Origin: Thermoplasmata archaeon
GTDB taxonomy: Archaea; Thermoplasmatota; Thermoplasmata; Thermoplasmatales; Thermoplasmataceae
Direction: 5' to 3'
Assembly: GCA_021797355.1 (NCBI GenBank)
Contig: JAJZZX010000002.1
Location: forward strand, 213,560 to 277,559
Length of the DNA stretch: 64,000 nucleotides
Positions 40,427-49,664 of this stretch are shown here, in pieces. A program made the position numbers and the translations under genes. Below the pieces are notes generated by a model. It saw nothing but the letters and a program-made list of their open reading frames with translations, did no database searches and was not told where the DNA came from. Numbering within the stretch: the first letter of the stretch is position 1; each line of letters starts with the position of its first letter.

Positions 40427-41179
40427 CTAGGCATTATTTTCTGCTATCTTGCATATCAGTTCTTTCAGGTTGGAATTTCCCCTGGGCTCTGTGGCGGCAA
40501 ATCCAAATGCTTCCATGGTCCTGGCAGTGACTGTTCCTATGGCATAGGTCTTCAGACCTCTTGTTTTTAAGAGCTCGGCAATGTAACTATTTCCAAGGAC
40601 TATTTCCGCTTCCTGTGACGATGTAAAAACAATGCCAAGGCAACCCGCCCTTGCAAGCAATCCTGGAAGTCCGGAAAGGTCTTTCGCAATGGCATCGTAT
40701 AGGGGAAAAAACCTGAAATCATAACCGCCGGAGATGAGGAAATCCCTTATGATCATATTGGATTTTGCGCTGGAGAAAAGGGCGAACCTCTTCCCGCCCC
40801 AACTTCTCTGCTTTATGAGTGAGACAACTCCCGCTGAAGCTCTAACTTCAGGCACTTGGCTCCTGATACCGCATTTGAGGAGGGACTTGGCAGTAGCATT
40901 GCCTATGGAAATTATTTCAGCATTACTGAATTTCTTTACAAGAGGGCATGCAATTGAGGCGGAGTATTCGCTGGTGAAGATGAGCACATCAGGATGAAAG
41001 TTCCGTATTGCATCCCAGTCAACTGGAAGCCTGACAAGTTCAGTGACAGGATAATTTATCACATCAAGGTCGCCGCAGGAAACTGGGCCGTTCTTTTCCT
41101 CGGGCCGTGTTGTTACAACAAACGCTCCAGGCAGGCTAATCCCCTCCAAACCAATAACCAAAGGTAGAAGGAACCTCAT
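40427..41179 (-). CDS. hemD: Uroporphyrinogen-III synthase
   Basis: The 250-residue two-domain enzyme closes and inverts ring D of hydroxymethylbilane. This family is poorly conserved; visible features are FVVTTRPEEKN near the start, LIFTSEYSAS, ISIGNATAKSLLKCGI, IVFTSSQEAEIVL and YAIGTVTARTMEAFGF. The open frame runs upstream to 41311 inside hemC; the ATG at 41179 is chosen, giving a 44-base overlap with hemC. Its stop lies two bases from the initiator tRNA gene. Confidence 0.87.
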   Translation of the reverse strand: MRFLLPLVIGLEGISLPGAFVVTTRPEEKNGPVSCGDLDVINYPVTELVRLPVDWDAIRNFHPDVLIFTSEYSASIACPLVKKFSNAEIISIGNATAKSLLKCGIRSQVPEVRASAGVVSLIKQRSWGGKRFALFSSAKSNMIIRDFLISGGYDFRFFPLYDAIAKDLSGLPGLLARAGCLGIVFTSSQEAEIVLGNSYIAELLKTRGLKTYAIGTVTARTMEAFGFAATEPRGNSNLKELICKIAENNA

Positions 41180-42032
41180 CCATGATCTGCTTTGCAAGTT
41201 CAACCGCCTCCTGGGCTCCTGAAACCCGGGCCGAGAAATCCATGAACTCGCCGCCTGACAGGGAATGTAGCCTGATATCCGCAGTCCATGTTTCTGCAGT
41301 TTTGCGTGCAAGTATGCCGGCAGGCATGGAACAACCCAGCCTGAGCGTCTTCATTATGGATCTCTCAATTTCCAGAGATATCTGGCCATCCCAGTCCACA
41401 AGCTTCTCAATCTGGCTGAAAACAGGGCTGTCCCTTCTCATGGTCACTGCGATAATCCCCTGGTTCGGTGCAGGCATGAAGCTCTTCACTGGAAGCCGCT
41501 GGTAAGAGATACCGGCATTCATCCTGAGCAGCCCTGCCTCGGCCAGGATTATGCCATCGTAGTTCCCCTCCTGGAGCTTCCTTATCCTTGTGTCGATATT
41601 TCCCCTTATGTTCTTTGCTTTGACGTCAGGTCGCAGGACGCCGAGTTCCCTGATCCTCCGCATACTGGAGGTTCCAATGCTTGACCCTGGCCTTATTTTC
41701 TCTATGCTCGAAGATGATATGAAGGCATCATAAAAGCTGCCCCTGGGCAGGATTACAAGAACCTCCATACCGTCCGGCAGCTCCGTGGGGATGTCTTTTG
41801 CGCTATGGACAGCAACATCCAGCTTTCTATCCATTACCATGCTGTTGATCTCTTTGCTGAAGATGCCCGTACCCTGGCTCTTATAAAGTGGAGTGTCTTT
41901 GTCCACATCGCCTGATGAATTTACAGGAATTATTGATGCATCCAGGCCGGCCTCTGCAATTCTGCGGAAAACCATGTCCGCCTGCTTTATGGCAAGTCCG
42001 CTGGGCCTTGTGCCAATTTTTATATCTGGCAT
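41136..42032 (-). CDS. hemC: Porphobilinogen deaminase (hydroxymethylbilane synthase)
   Basis: The 298-residue enzyme polymerises four porphobilinogens. Signatures: KIGTRPSGLAIKQA (usually GTRxSxLA), DVAVHSAKDIPTELP, IGTSSMRRIREL, NIRGNIDTRIRKL, and the dipyrromethane-cofactor cysteine in LRLGCSMPAG (near residue 233). The ATG at 42032 (MPDIKIGTR) matches the family; the frame continues to 42086. The TATA-like gattttaact 25 bases upstream also lies, in reverse, before the divergent Taw2 gene. Confidence 0.93.
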   Translation of the reverse strand: MPDIKIGTRPSGLAIKQADMVFRRIAEAGLDASIIPVNSSGDVDKDTPLYKSQGTGIFSKEINSMVMDRKLDVAVHSAKDIPTELPDGMEVLVILPRGSFYDAFISSSSIEKIRPGSSIGTSSMRRIRELGVLRPDVKAKNIRGNIDTRIRKLQEGNYDGIILAEAGLLRMNAGISYQRLPVKSFMPAPNQGIIAVTMRRDSPVFSQIEKLVDWDGQISLEIERSIMKTLRLGCSMPAGILARKTAETWTADIRLHSLSGGEFMDFSARVSGAQEAVELAKQIMDEVPSTFGYWFGGD

Positions 42033-42085
42033 CACTACTGTATTGTCTTCACAGTTAAAATCATAGCCAGTGGGATCGATGTCCA

Positions 42086-43096
42086 ATGCTAAATCCTGGG
42101 ATAAGCGTCAATAAGCTGGAATCAGGAAGAATCATAAACATGCTTCTCAAGCAAGACCTTATCAGAAAGGATCTGAAGATCCGGCAGGATGGCAATACAG
42201 TCATCATACCGTTGAGGCAACCCGCTGAGATTCCAGGCTATACAGTCTCACTCTTGGAATTTGATCCACGTTCCATGCAGGAGGCACCAGCGATTATGGC
42301 AGCCAGGTCTCTTGGACCAAGTTTCATTAAGCATTTTCCCAGGAAGTGGATCAGGCTGGGAGAGGCACTCATTCTGAAGGACCATGGATACAGATACAGT
42401 AAGGAAGCGGTTGCCGCCTTGGCTAGGTATACTGGGGCAAAGTCTGTCTATCTTGATTCAGGCAAAATAGTGGGCACAACTAGGAAACCTATGATCAAGC
42501 TTCTCTATGGTACACCAGGCCCCATAACGCACACTGAAAACGGGATAAGGTACAGGATGGACCCTGCAAAGCTAATGTTTTCTCCTGGAAACGTCAACGA
42601 GCGAATCCGGCAGGGCAGAATGCTTCTGAAGGATTCCATCGTGATTGACATGTTCGCCGGGATAGGCTATTTTTCACTCCCACTGGCACGGTATTCCCAG
42701 GCTAGGACAATTTACGCTGCGGAAATAAATCCAGAATCCTATGAATTTCTATCCCAGAACATACGGTTAAACGGCCTTGGCGGAAAAATTAATGCCTTGC
42801 TGGGAGACTGCAGAAACGTCATTCCGCAGATCAAGGCAGACTACATCATCATGGGGCACTTTGACAGCCCTAAATTCCTTTGGGCCGCACTGCTCAGGTC
42901 ACACGTAGGCACTATTATTGATATGCACCTGCTTGTGCCGTCAGAGAGGATGTCGGATCACTGGATAGGGCTGGTTCAGACAGCAAGGTCCATGGGGTAC
43001 ATCCTTGACTTCAAGGGGCAGAGAGTAGTAAAGAGTTATGCTCCGCATCTCTGGCATGTATCCACAGAGATGTCTCTGACAGATATTCTGTTTTAA
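42086..43096 (+). CDS. taw2: Trm5/Tyw2-like SAM enzyme, probably Taw2 (wyosine pathway)
   Basis: The 336-residue Rossmann-fold enzyme has KLMFSPGNVNER(I)R, IDMFAGIGYFSLPLA (SAM motif I), AAEINPESYEFLSQNIRLNG and GDCRNVIPQIKADYIIMGH. The MGH in place of the NLP of Trm5 methyltransferases favours Taw2, which transfers the aminocarboxypropyl group of SAM to 4-demethylwyosine at position 37 of tRNA-Phe. Trm5 cannot be fully excluded. It is divergent from hemC with a 53-base shared promoter region. Confidence 0.8.
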   Translation: MLNPGISVNKLESGRIINMLLKQDLIRKDLKIRQDGNTVIIPLRQPAEIPGYTVSLLEFDPRSMQEAPAIMAARSLGPSFIKHFPRKWIRLGEALILKDHGYRYSKEAVAALARYTGAKSVYLDSGKIVGTTRKPMIKLLYGTPGPITHTENGIRYRMDPAKLMFSPGNVNERIRQGRMLLKDSIVIDMFAGIGYFSLPLARYSQARTIYAAEINPESYEFLSQNIRLNGLGGKINALLGDCRNVIPQIKADYIIMGHFDSPKFLWAALLRSHVGTIIDMHLLVPSERMSDHWIGLVQTARSMGYILDFKGQRVVKSYAPHLWHVSTEMSLTDILF

Positions 43097-43128
43097 TGCC
43101 GCCACCTTTAATGGGAGCATAAGCCATA

Positions 43129-43929
43129 ATGAATCCCATGAATGTTTCAATCATAGGTGGAGGAACAATAGGCTCCTCAATGGCAATTCCAATCAGGAAA
43201 GCAGGTTTCAGAGTGAGGGTGACAAGGAGAAACACATCGAGCCTGAGAGAACTTGAGGAATATGGCATAGAGGTATCAACTGACAACGCGACTTCCGCTG
43301 GCTGGGCGGAGATCGTTATTTTTGCGCTCAAGCCAGTGGACCTTATTCCACAGATCAGCAAGATCAGGGAACACCTTCAGGGAAAGATTGTGATATCAAT
43401 GGCGGCAGCAGTTCCAATGTCTGCGATATCGAGATCAGTCGGCAGTGCATATGTTGTCAGGGCAATGACGAACATTGCCTCCCGTGTGGGTTCAGGCTTC
43501 ACCCCATACTCTTTAATTTCTGAGGACGCTGAAAAGATAAAACTGACAGAAAAGGTGCTGGGCGCTCTTGGAAGGGCGGAGAGGGTGGAGGAAAGGTACA
43601 TGGATGCCCTTACTGCACTTAGCGGGAGCGGCCCTGCCTATATTCTCACAATCATAGAGGCAATGATGTATGGTGGCTTGAAAGTCGGTCTTCCAAGGGA
43701 CCTTGCTCTGAGGGCGTCTTACCAGACAGTAATGGGTGCAGCAAAACTGCTTGCTGAGAGCGGTGAGCATCCTTCAGCACTCAAGGAAAAGGTCATAACT
43801 CCAGGAGGGACTACAATAGACGGAATATTTGAGCTGGAGGAAGGCCGTGTAAGAACAGCCATAATGAAGGCCATAGAGGCATCGACGCAGAAGGCCATCA
43901 AAATATCAGAAGCAATGTTTATGCAATGA
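43129..43929 (+). CDS. proC: Pyrroline-5-carboxylate reductase
   Basis: The 266-residue NAD(P)-dependent enzyme makes proline from pyrroline-5-carboxylate. It has the N-terminal SIIGGGTIGSSMAI nucleotide loop, FALKPVDL, IVISMAAAVPMSAI, VVRAMTNIASRVGSG, and the C-terminal ALSGSGPAYILTIIEAM and VITPGGTTIDGIFELE substrate-site blocks. An ATG nine bases downstream (MNVSIIGGG) is a possible alternative start. Confidence 0.93.
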   Translation: MNPMNVSIIGGGTIGSSMAIPIRKAGFRVRVTRRNTSSLRELEEYGIEVSTDNATSAGWAEIVIFALKPVDLIPQISKIREHLQGKIVISMAAAVPMSAISRSVGSAYVVRAMTNIASRVGSGFTPYSLISEDAEKIKLTEKVLGALGRAERVEERYMDALTALSGSGPAYILTIIEAMMYGGLKVGLPRDLALRASYQTVMGAAKLLAESGEHPSALKEKVITPGGTTIDGIFELEEGRVRTAIMKAIEASTQKAIKISEAMFMQ

Positions 43930-44033
43930 GCTAGAGGTGAAGTCACATTCGCCAAGTGATATATTCACGTGCGAATCAAGCGTGGAAACAGCAAAACCCA
44001 TAAATAACCTTACTGCCTACTATATCAAGGATA

Positions 44034-44363
44034 ATGAGAAGGAACTATCATAAACCGAACTATAACTCAAGGAACGGCATGCAGAAGCGTTCCAATATGC
44101 CAAAGGAAAGTGGTCCGAAGAAGTCCAGAAGGCTTGACATGAGGAAGACAGAGGAATTCAACTTTATGCTCGGAAAGATTGTTGAGGAACTTCCTGACAG
44201 CGTTAGGGGCGCCATAAAGGGAAGCCTCTACTCAATTGCTTCAAAAAAGGGCACTAAGGAGGCAAGGGATTACATTCTGAAAATAAAAGACGACGGCCTT
44301 ATTGATGAGGGGATGCAGCGTAAACTCCTTGATCTGCTTGGGGACTACAGCAGGGTTCGCTGA
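44034..44363 (+). CDS. Basic small protein, unknown function
   Basis: The 109-residue product has a Lys/Arg/Asn-rich, probably disordered N-terminal 38 residues followed by a helical domain (EEFNFMLGKIVEELPDSVRG, then YILKIKDDGLIDEGMQRKLL). I do not recognise the family. A TATA box (cataaata, about 43999-44006) lies 27 bases upstream of the ATG, so it has its own leaderless promoter. The basic tail suggests nucleic-acid binding. It abuts the convergent ABC permease gene. Confidence 0.6.
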   Translation: MRRNYHKPNYNSRNGMQKRSNMPKESGPKKSRRLDMRKTEEFNFMLGKIVEELPDSVRGAIKGSLYSIASKKGTKEARDYILKIKDDGLIDEGMQRKLLDLLGDYSRVR

Positions 44364-45086
44364 TCAGTTTTCCCTCCACCTGGTCAGGTATCTTGCAAGG
44401 CTGAAATAAACCACTGTTTCTGCGATCATAATGGGTATTTCCTGAAAAAGCACGGGAGCCAGCCCGAATACCCCCTGTGTCAGCACTGCAGCTGGAGTAA
44501 CCGGAGAAACTGAGAGCACATACAGCGCAATCTTTGGAATGTAGAAATATGGGTAGAATGTTGGCGGAAGCACGGTCATAACCACGGACATTATGGCAGC
44601 TATCCCCCAAACGTTCCTGACATGCTTGATGCTGCTTGAAACTATGAACGAGATTGATGAGGTTGACACAACGAGGAGGGCCAGGATTCCGGCAAGTGCC
44701 AGTGTAGAATCGAGAGAAAATATGTGTTCAAGGTAGCCGATGGCGGAATACAGGACAATACCCGGAAGCGAAAACATGAGGTAGCTGAGTGTCAGCCCCA
44801 GCATATAGTCTGACGGATTCACCTGGCTTGCTACATAAAGATCCTGCATCCTAAGCTGAAGCCTCATAAAGGCAGCATCGCCAGCGCTTGACAGAGCCAC
44901 AGATGCAACAAGTCCTATGAATCCCCCGACCACCGCATATTTTACAAGTGAGCCGCGGGAAATTATGAAAACAATGAATAGCAGAGTTAGTGGGGAACTC
45001 AGTGAGGCTATAATATATGATGGGCCTCTGGCAACTGTTCTGAGGCCGTAATACCAGGCAAGCAGGAACGTAAACTTAAGATTCAA
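44364..45086 (-). CDS. ABC-2 type permease
   Basis: The 240-residue protein has six hydrophobic segments of the ABC-2 exporter type, with ARGPSYIIASLSSPLTLLF after helix 1 and a DLYVASQVNPSDYMLGLTLSY coupling region. The start is taken as the TTG at 45086, six bases after gaggtg, which lies in the end of the ATPase gene (11-base overlap); the open frame reaches back to 45179. It works with the ATPase at 45076-45915. Confidence 0.82.
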   Translation of the reverse strand: MNLKFTFLLAWYYGLRTVARGPSYIIASLSSPLTLLFIVFIISRGSLVKYAVVGGFIGLVASVALSSAGDAAFMRLQLRMQDLYVASQVNPSDYMLGLTLSYLMFSLPGIVLYSAIGYLEHIFSLDSTLALAGILALLVVSTSSISFIVSSSIKHVRNVWGIAAIMSVVMTVLPPTFYPYFYIPKIALYVLSVSPVTPAAVLTQGVFGLAPVLFQEIPIMIAETVVYFSLARYLTRWREN

Positions 45087-45915
45087 TCTCAACACCTCTG
45101 CTGATAAATATATCTTCCAGTGTTGCAGGCCTAACCGTGTATCCTCTGTCAATATATTCATCGGCCCTAGTTCTGTCAACGTACATTATGGATATATTGC
45201 CAACGTGGATGCAGCCGTCACACCTCTCTGCTGTTTCAACCCTGACTTTTCCAGAAAAGCGGGATACCAGTTCGGATGGCGTACCCTGTTCCAGTGACTG
45301 CCCTCTTTCAATAAGGATAACCTCATCGGAAAGCTGCTCTGCCTCTTCCATGTAATGGGTTGTAAGTATTACTCTGGAATCTATCTGCCTTATGGCTGAC
45401 CACACCTCAAGGCGGGACAGTGGATCAAGCCCTGTTGTCGGTTCATCCAGGAAAACAACATCTGCATTGGCAGCCAGCGCCATTGCGACGAACATTTTTC
45501 TCTTCATCCCGCCAGAAAGGGTATCAGTTGGCTCATTTTTCGATTCCCTTAGCTCAAGTTGATCAAGTGCCTTGTTGGCGGATTCACCGGCTTCCTTGAA
45601 TGAATACCCCCTTCCCACAAGATACATCTTGACCTGCTCAAAGGCAGTTAATATGCCTATCGGTGCAGCCTCCTGGGGAATGCTTACAATCCTCTTCCTG
45701 ATCTCATGTGCCTCACTGACAACGTCGAAGCCTTCAACGGTGGCCCTCCCCCCTGAAGGAAGAAGCTGTGTGGACAATATTCTAATAAGGGTGGTCTTAC
45801 CGGCTCCATTGCGTCCTATTATGGAAGTCACCTTCCTGGATGCCGTTATTGTAAGTTCTCTCAGGGCGTAATTTCCGCCCGAATAACGTTTGGAAAGCTG
45901 CTCTGTTACTATCAT
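45076..45915 (-). CDS. ABC transporter ATP-binding protein, drug-exporter type
   Basis: The 279-residue ATPase has Walker A GRNGAGKTT, Q-loop SIPQEAAPIG, signature LSGGMKRK, Walker B VVFLDEPTTGLDP and H-loop TTHYMEEAEQL. The MEEAEQL block and the LSGGMKRK signature are typical of the DrrA/NatA-like ABC-2 exporters. The ATG at 45915 gives MIVTEQLSKRYSG; atattttatt about 25 bases upstream supports a leaderless start there rather than at 45957. Confidence 0.9.
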   Translation of the reverse strand: MIVTEQLSKRYSGGNYALRELTITASRKVTSIIGRNGAGKTTLIRILSTQLLPSGGRATVEGFDVVSEAHEIRKRIVSIPQEAAPIGILTAFEQVKMYLVGRGYSFKEAGESANKALDQLELRESKNEPTDTLSGGMKRKMFVAMALAANADVVFLDEPTTGLDPLSRLEVWSAIRQIDSRVILTTHYMEEAEQLSDEVILIERGQSLEQGTPSELVSRFSGKVRVETAERCDGCIHVGNISIMYVDRTRADEYIDRGYTVRPATLEDIFISRGVEIES

Positions 45916-46032
45916 CGCCTGTCGGTTATCCGGGTTAGTTAATAAAATATCCCACAAAGCTCTGAATCTGCTGGAATTGAGTATGAATCAATGGGGGAAC
46001 AAAGTTCATAAAGAGAGGGCCAATGTGCAGTC

Positions 46033-46338
46033 ATGCCCGACGGAACCCTCCATGAAGTCCTTCAAGCCAAGGTGGCCAAATACATTGAGATAGAGGAAAA
46101 GGCCCTTTCCACAATAAGAATAGCTGTGCCTGAAAATTCTCTCCTGATGGAGTTTGCATCCAGCGCCCTGACCATGATCAGGGCATACTTCAGCGATGCC
46201 ATCCACTTCAAGGAAAAGGGGGATCTGGTTAACTCCTTTGCAGCCCTTAATTATTCATACGGCTGGATAGATAGCCTCGTAAGGCTCGGGGTGCTGGACG
46301 GAAAGGGCGATGACAGGCTTTTCACGCTCTACAGATAA
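46033..46338 (+). CDS. DUF357-family protein
   Basis: The 101-residue all-helical protein matches the archaeal DUF357 family, which usually has about 80-100 residues: KYIEIEEKALSTI, LMEFASSALTMIRAYFSDAIHF, and NSFAALNYSYGWIDSLVRLGVL. Function is not established. It is divergent from the ABC exporter genes. Confidence 0.8.
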   Translation: MPDGTLHEVLQAKVAKYIEIEEKALSTIRIAVPENSLLMEFASSALTMIRAYFSDAIHFKEKGDLVNSFAALNYSYGWIDSLVRLGVLDGKGDDRLFTLYR

Positions 46339-46386
46339 TCCGGGGCTAAACCACTGCACATGTTCTGCTGTTTTTTCAACCCGCTA

Positions 46387-46399
46387 ACATATTTATAAT
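46387..46399 (+). promoter_or_regulatory. Promoter of the S13-S4-S11-RpoD operon
   Basis: catatttataatc is a strong TATA box about 90-100 bases before the S13 start. The predicted transcript start near 46420 would leave an untranslated leader of about 65 bases, unlike the many leaderless genes in this window. Confidence 0.55.
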
Positions 46400-46487
46400 C
46401 ATACGGGATAAGGGAGCCATTCCACACTGAAAGTATCTTAATATACGAAGCGATGTGGGATGACACATTTAATCGAAGGATGGTTCA

Positions 46488-47018
46488 ATGGCTCAGGATC
46501 AGAAGAACAATAAGAAAGAAACCCCAAAGGAAGCCCCAAAGGAAAAGAAAACTGAAAAGAAAGAAGAGAAGAAAGAGGACTTCCAGTACATAGTGAGAAT
46601 GGCAAACAGAGACCTCGACGGTGAGAGAAGTGTCAGGTTGGCTCTTGCCGATCTCAAGGGTGTTGGTGACAGGCTGTCACAGATAATTGTGAAAAAACTC
46701 GACTTGCCTGCAGATAGGAAAATCGGCGAGCTCAAGGAAGAGGATTTGGACAGGCTGAGAGAATTCATAGAATCAAGGGAGTTTGACGGCATACCATCTT
46801 GGGCACTGAACCACAGAAGCGAACTTGTCTCTGGCGAAGACATAAACGTTGTCTCCAATGATCTGGATCAGGCAGTCAATGATGACATAAATCTAATGAA
46901 GAAAATCAAGACGTATCGCGGGGTACGTCATGAAAAGGGCAAAAAGGTTAGAGGGCAGAGAACGCGTTCCAACGGGAGAAAGGGACTTACCGTCGGAGTT
47001 CAGAGGAAGAAGGAGTGA
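46488..47018 (+). CDS. rps13: Ribosomal protein S13
   Basis: The 176-residue small-subunit head protein. The core (IVRMANRDLDGERSVRLALA, LKGVGDRLSQIIVKKL) and the C-terminal basic region (YRGVRHEKGKKVRGQRTRSN) are typical. Before the core lies a Lys/Glu-rich extension of about 35 residues (KETPKEAPKEKKTEKKEEKK), longer than in most archaea. It is the first gene of the S13-S4-S11-RpoD operon. Confidence 0.95.
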   Translation: MAQDQKNNKKETPKEAPKEKKTEKKEEKKEDFQYIVRMANRDLDGERSVRLALADLKGVGDRLSQIIVKKLDLPADRKIGELKEEDLDRLREFIESREFDGIPSWALNHRSELVSGEDINVVSNDLDQAVNDDINLMKKIKTYRGVRHEKGKKVRGQRTRSNGRKGLTVGVQRKKE

Positions 47019-47032
47019 GGAGGTAAAATAAA

Positions 47033-47647
47033 ATGGGAGATCCTAAATTTCCAAAGAAGACATATTCAACACCAAGGCACCCGTGGGAAAAGGAGAGGAT
47101 TGATTCCGAAAGGGAGATACTCAATAAATTTGGCCTAAAGAACAAGAGAGAACTCTGGAAGAACATGGAACTGCTGAAGGACTTCAGGAGCCAGGCAAGG
47201 GATTTGCAGGCAAGAATGAGGTCTAACGATGAAAATGCGGTCAGGCAATTTCAGCTCCTTATAAAGAGGCTCAACAGGTACAACATAATAGGGGAAAACG
47301 CCACACTGGACGACGTGCTTTCCCTGAGTATTGAAGATATCCTCAACAGGAGGCTTCAGACAATTGTTTACAGAAAAAATCTCGCCAGGACACCAAAGCA
47401 GGCCAGGCAACTTATCACTCATGGCCACATCACGCTTGACGGAAGGCGTGTCACGGTTCCAGGCATAATAGTTGAGGGCAGCAAAGACGGCCTGATATCA
47501 TATACTGAATCTTCACCACTAAGTGATGAACTTCACCCTCTCAGGCAGGTAATTCTAAATGGTCCACAAGCACAGGAGGAAGGGGAGGCCAAGGAGAAGC
47601 CAGAGGGTGCGGATGAAGATCAGGCTGAAGGAGATGAGGAACAGTGA
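47033..47647 (+). CDS. rps4: Ribosomal protein S4
   Basis: The 204-residue assembly-initiating small-subunit protein. Features: [20 protein letters not shown] start, the S4 RNA-binding domain [20 protein letters not shown] and [21 protein letters not shown]. The last 30 residues are highly acidic ([20 protein letters not shown]), an archaeal-type tail. The ribosome binding site gaggaggta lies just upstream. It overlaps rps11 by four bases. Confidence 0.95.
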   Translation: MGDPKFPKKTYSTPRHPWEKERIDSEREILNKFGLKNKRELWKNMELLKDFRSQARDLQARMRSNDENAVRQFQLLIKRLNRYNIIGENATLDDVLSLSIEDILNRRLQTIVYRKNLARTPKQARQLITHGHITLDGRRVTVPGIIVEGSKDGLISYTESSPLSDELHPLRQVILNGPQAQEEGEAKEKPEGADEDQAEGDEEQ

Positions 47648-48027
47648 ACAAGACAGGCATTGCACATATTTTTGCTTCCCAGAATAATACGATCATCCTT
47701 GTTACCGATACAACAGGCGCTGAAACACTTGCAAAGGCAACAGGCGGGATGGTCGTCAAGAATGACAGGGATGAGTCGAGCCCGTACGCGGCAATGAAAG
47801 CAGCTGATCTGATTGCGGAAAAGCTCAAGGAGAAGGAAATTTCAGATCTTATAATCAAGGTTAGGGCTCCTGGAGGGAGCAAATCAAAGATTCCCGGCCC
47901 AGGAGCACAGTCAGCAATAAGGGCACTTTCCAGGGCTGGGTTCAAGATCCTGAGGATAGAGGAAGTTACCCCAATCCCGCACGATGGTACCAAGAAGAAG
48001 GGTGGAAAGAGGGGAAGGAGAGTCTAA
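47644..48027 (+). CDS. rps11: Ribosomal protein S11
   Basis: The 127-residue platform protein starts at a GTG overlapping the S4 stop (GTGA). It shows [55 protein letters not shown] and the basic C-terminal [16 protein letters not shown], all conserved. RpoD follows after four bases. Confidence 0.95.
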   Translation: MNKTGIAHIFASQNNTIILVTDTTGAETLAKATGGMVVKNDRDESSPYAAMKAADLIAEKLKEKEISDLIIKVRAPGGSKSKIPGPGAQSAIRALSRAGFKILRIEEVTPIPHDGTKKKGGKRGRRV

Positions 48028-48031
48028 CCGC

Positions 48032-48853
48032 ATGTCTCTCAAGATTCTTGAGTTGCAGGACAGGTACATCAAGTTTTCAATCGATGGCATCGATTCTGGA
48101 ATAGCCAATTCCATAAGGCGGACCCTTATTAACGATATTCCAAAGCTGGCAATTGACAAGGTAACATTCCACCATGGCCAGATAAGAGACGGTGAAGGGA
48201 ATGTGTACGACAGCTCACTTCCGCTTTTCGACGAAATTGTGGCTCACAGGCTGGGCCTTGTACCGCTTATCACAGATCCAAAGATGAATTTCCGTGACCA
48301 ATGCAGCTGTGGCGGAAGCGGATGCCCGCTCTGCACAATGTCATATTCAATTAACAGGATTGGCCCGGGCCTAGTAACTTCCGGTGACCTTCAGCCCATC
48401 GGGAATCCTGAGCTGGTTCCAGCTGACAAGGAGATCCCCATAGTGAAGCTTGGCCCGAAACAGGCAATACTCGTAACAGCGGAGGCAGTCATGGGGAGGG
48501 GCAAGGACCATACAAAATGGCAGGCTACATCAGGGGTCTCATACAAATACCACAGGGAGTTTGTGGTGAGGAAGGATGCCACTGAAGACTGGGAATATTT
48601 CAAGAGGAAGTGCCCTTCCAATGTTGTTTCAGAGGACAGCAGCCAGATAAGGTTTACTGATGATATTCATTGCCCATGGATAGAACAGCTGCTGGACAGG
48701 CCGGAGGTCAAGGTAATTGAGGATGACACAAAATTCATCTTTCAGTTTGAGACAGACGGCTCATACAAGGCAATTGATGTCCTGCAATACGCAGTGAAGA
48801 GGATGCCCCAGCGCTTAAACATACTTCTTGACAGTCTGGTTACCCCGGACTGA
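48032..48853 (+). CDS. rpoD: RNA polymerase subunit D (Rpo3)
   Basis: The 273-residue homologue of RPB3/alpha. It has [20 protein letters not shown] and [17 protein letters not shown] in the dimerisation domain, and a zinc loop with four cysteines at residues 91-101 ([11 protein letters not shown]) like that of RPB3. The ferredoxin-like 3Fe-4S/4Fe-4S cysteine set found in some archaeal RpoD proteins (residues about 180-210) is not present; only isolated cysteines are seen there. The ATG at 48032 is chosen because the upstream frame overlaps rps11. Confidence 0.95.
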   Translation: MSLKILELQDRYIKFSIDGIDSGIANSIRRTLINDIPKLAIDKVTFHHGQIRDGEGNVYDSSLPLFDEIVAHRLGLVPLITDPKMNFRDQCSCGGSGCPLCTMSYSINRIGPGLVTSGDLQPIGNPELVPADKEIPIVKLGPKQAILVTAEAVMGRGKDHTKWQATSGVSYKYHREFVVRKDATEDWEYFKRKCPSNVVSEDSSQIRFTDDIHCPWIEQLLDRPEVKVIEDDTKFIFQFETDGSYKAIDVLQYAVKRMPQRLNILLDSLVTPD

Positions 48854-48893
48854 GCATAATATTATTTTCATTTGTTGTATTCGTTCTTTAAAC

Positions 48894-49664
48894 ATGAATG
48901 ATATTCTCGCTGCTCTGGATGCCATAGGTAAAAGGGTCCAGAATGCTTTCAGGGCAAATTCAAGGGGCATATCAGCAAGCAACCTTGTTGGAATGGGCGC
49001 AGATGGAACTGCAACACATTTCCTGGATAAGGTCTGCGAAGATTCCATCATACTTGGGGTTGAAGAAATGAAGTTGCAGCTGAACATTGTTAGCGAGGAG
49101 GCTGGCTTCATTGACAGAGGACAGCAGCAGAATCTTGTGATAGATCCCCTGGATGGCACATTCAATGCAGTTCATGGCATCCCGTTCTATTCCGTTTCAA
49201 TGGCAGTAATGGAGGATGATTTTGAATCACTGTCAGCAGGGTATGTCCGTAACCTGTATACGGGTGATGTATATTACGCAGCAAAGGGAAGCGGGTCGTT
49301 CTTCAATGGCGAAAGGATACATGTTTCTGATAAGCAGGTGGGTTGCTGGATTTCAAAGGCCGGAAGGTGTGCAGATGGCATATCCAGAAGGATCATGGAC
49401 CAGAAAGGCAAGCACAGGAGATTTGGCTGTGCCTCACTGGAAATGTGCCTTGTGGCAGCCGGATCTGCCGATCTCATGGCATATGCTGGGATTGGCAATT
49501 ATATAAGGAACATTGATATCGCAGCTGGCACAATAATTGTGAGGGAAGCAGGTGGGATAGTTACGGATGATCATGGCAAGGACCTTAATCTCGGCCTTGA
49601 CGTATCCAAGAGATCACACGTTATTGCTGCCAGGAGCAGGGAACCTCTGGAGATGATACTCTGA
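48894..49664 (+). CDS. suhB: Inositol-1-monophosphatase / fructose-1,6-bisphosphatase type enzyme
   Basis: The 256-residue Mg2+/Li+-sensitive phosphatase family protein has GADGTATHFLD, VSEEAGFID (metal Glu), VIDPLDGTFNAVHGIPFYS (DPLDG metal site) and the C-terminal RNIDIAAGTIIVREAGG. Archaeal members often have both IMPase and FBPase activity (class IV FBPase), the latter used in gluconeogenesis. It has its own leaderless promoter (aatattattt about 28 bases upstream) and is coupled to the NAD kinase gene. Confidence 0.88.
   Translation: MNDILAALDAIGKRVQNAFRANSRGISASNLVGMGADGTATHFLDKVCEDSIILGVEEMKLQLNIVSEEAGFIDRGQQQNLVIDPLDGTFNAVHGIPFYSVSMAVMEDDFESLSAGYVRNLYTGDVYYAAKGSGSFFNGERIHVSDKQVGCWISKAGRCADGISRRIMDQKGKHRRFGCASLEMCLVAAGSADLMAYAGIGNYIRNIDIAAGTIIVREAGGIVTDDHGKDLNLGLDVSKRSHVIAARSREPLEMIL

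Noticed and set aside
46387..46487. Riboswitch in the 5' leader of the S13 operon
   Set aside because: The leader is about 65 bases with no convincing stable fold or known aptamer motif.
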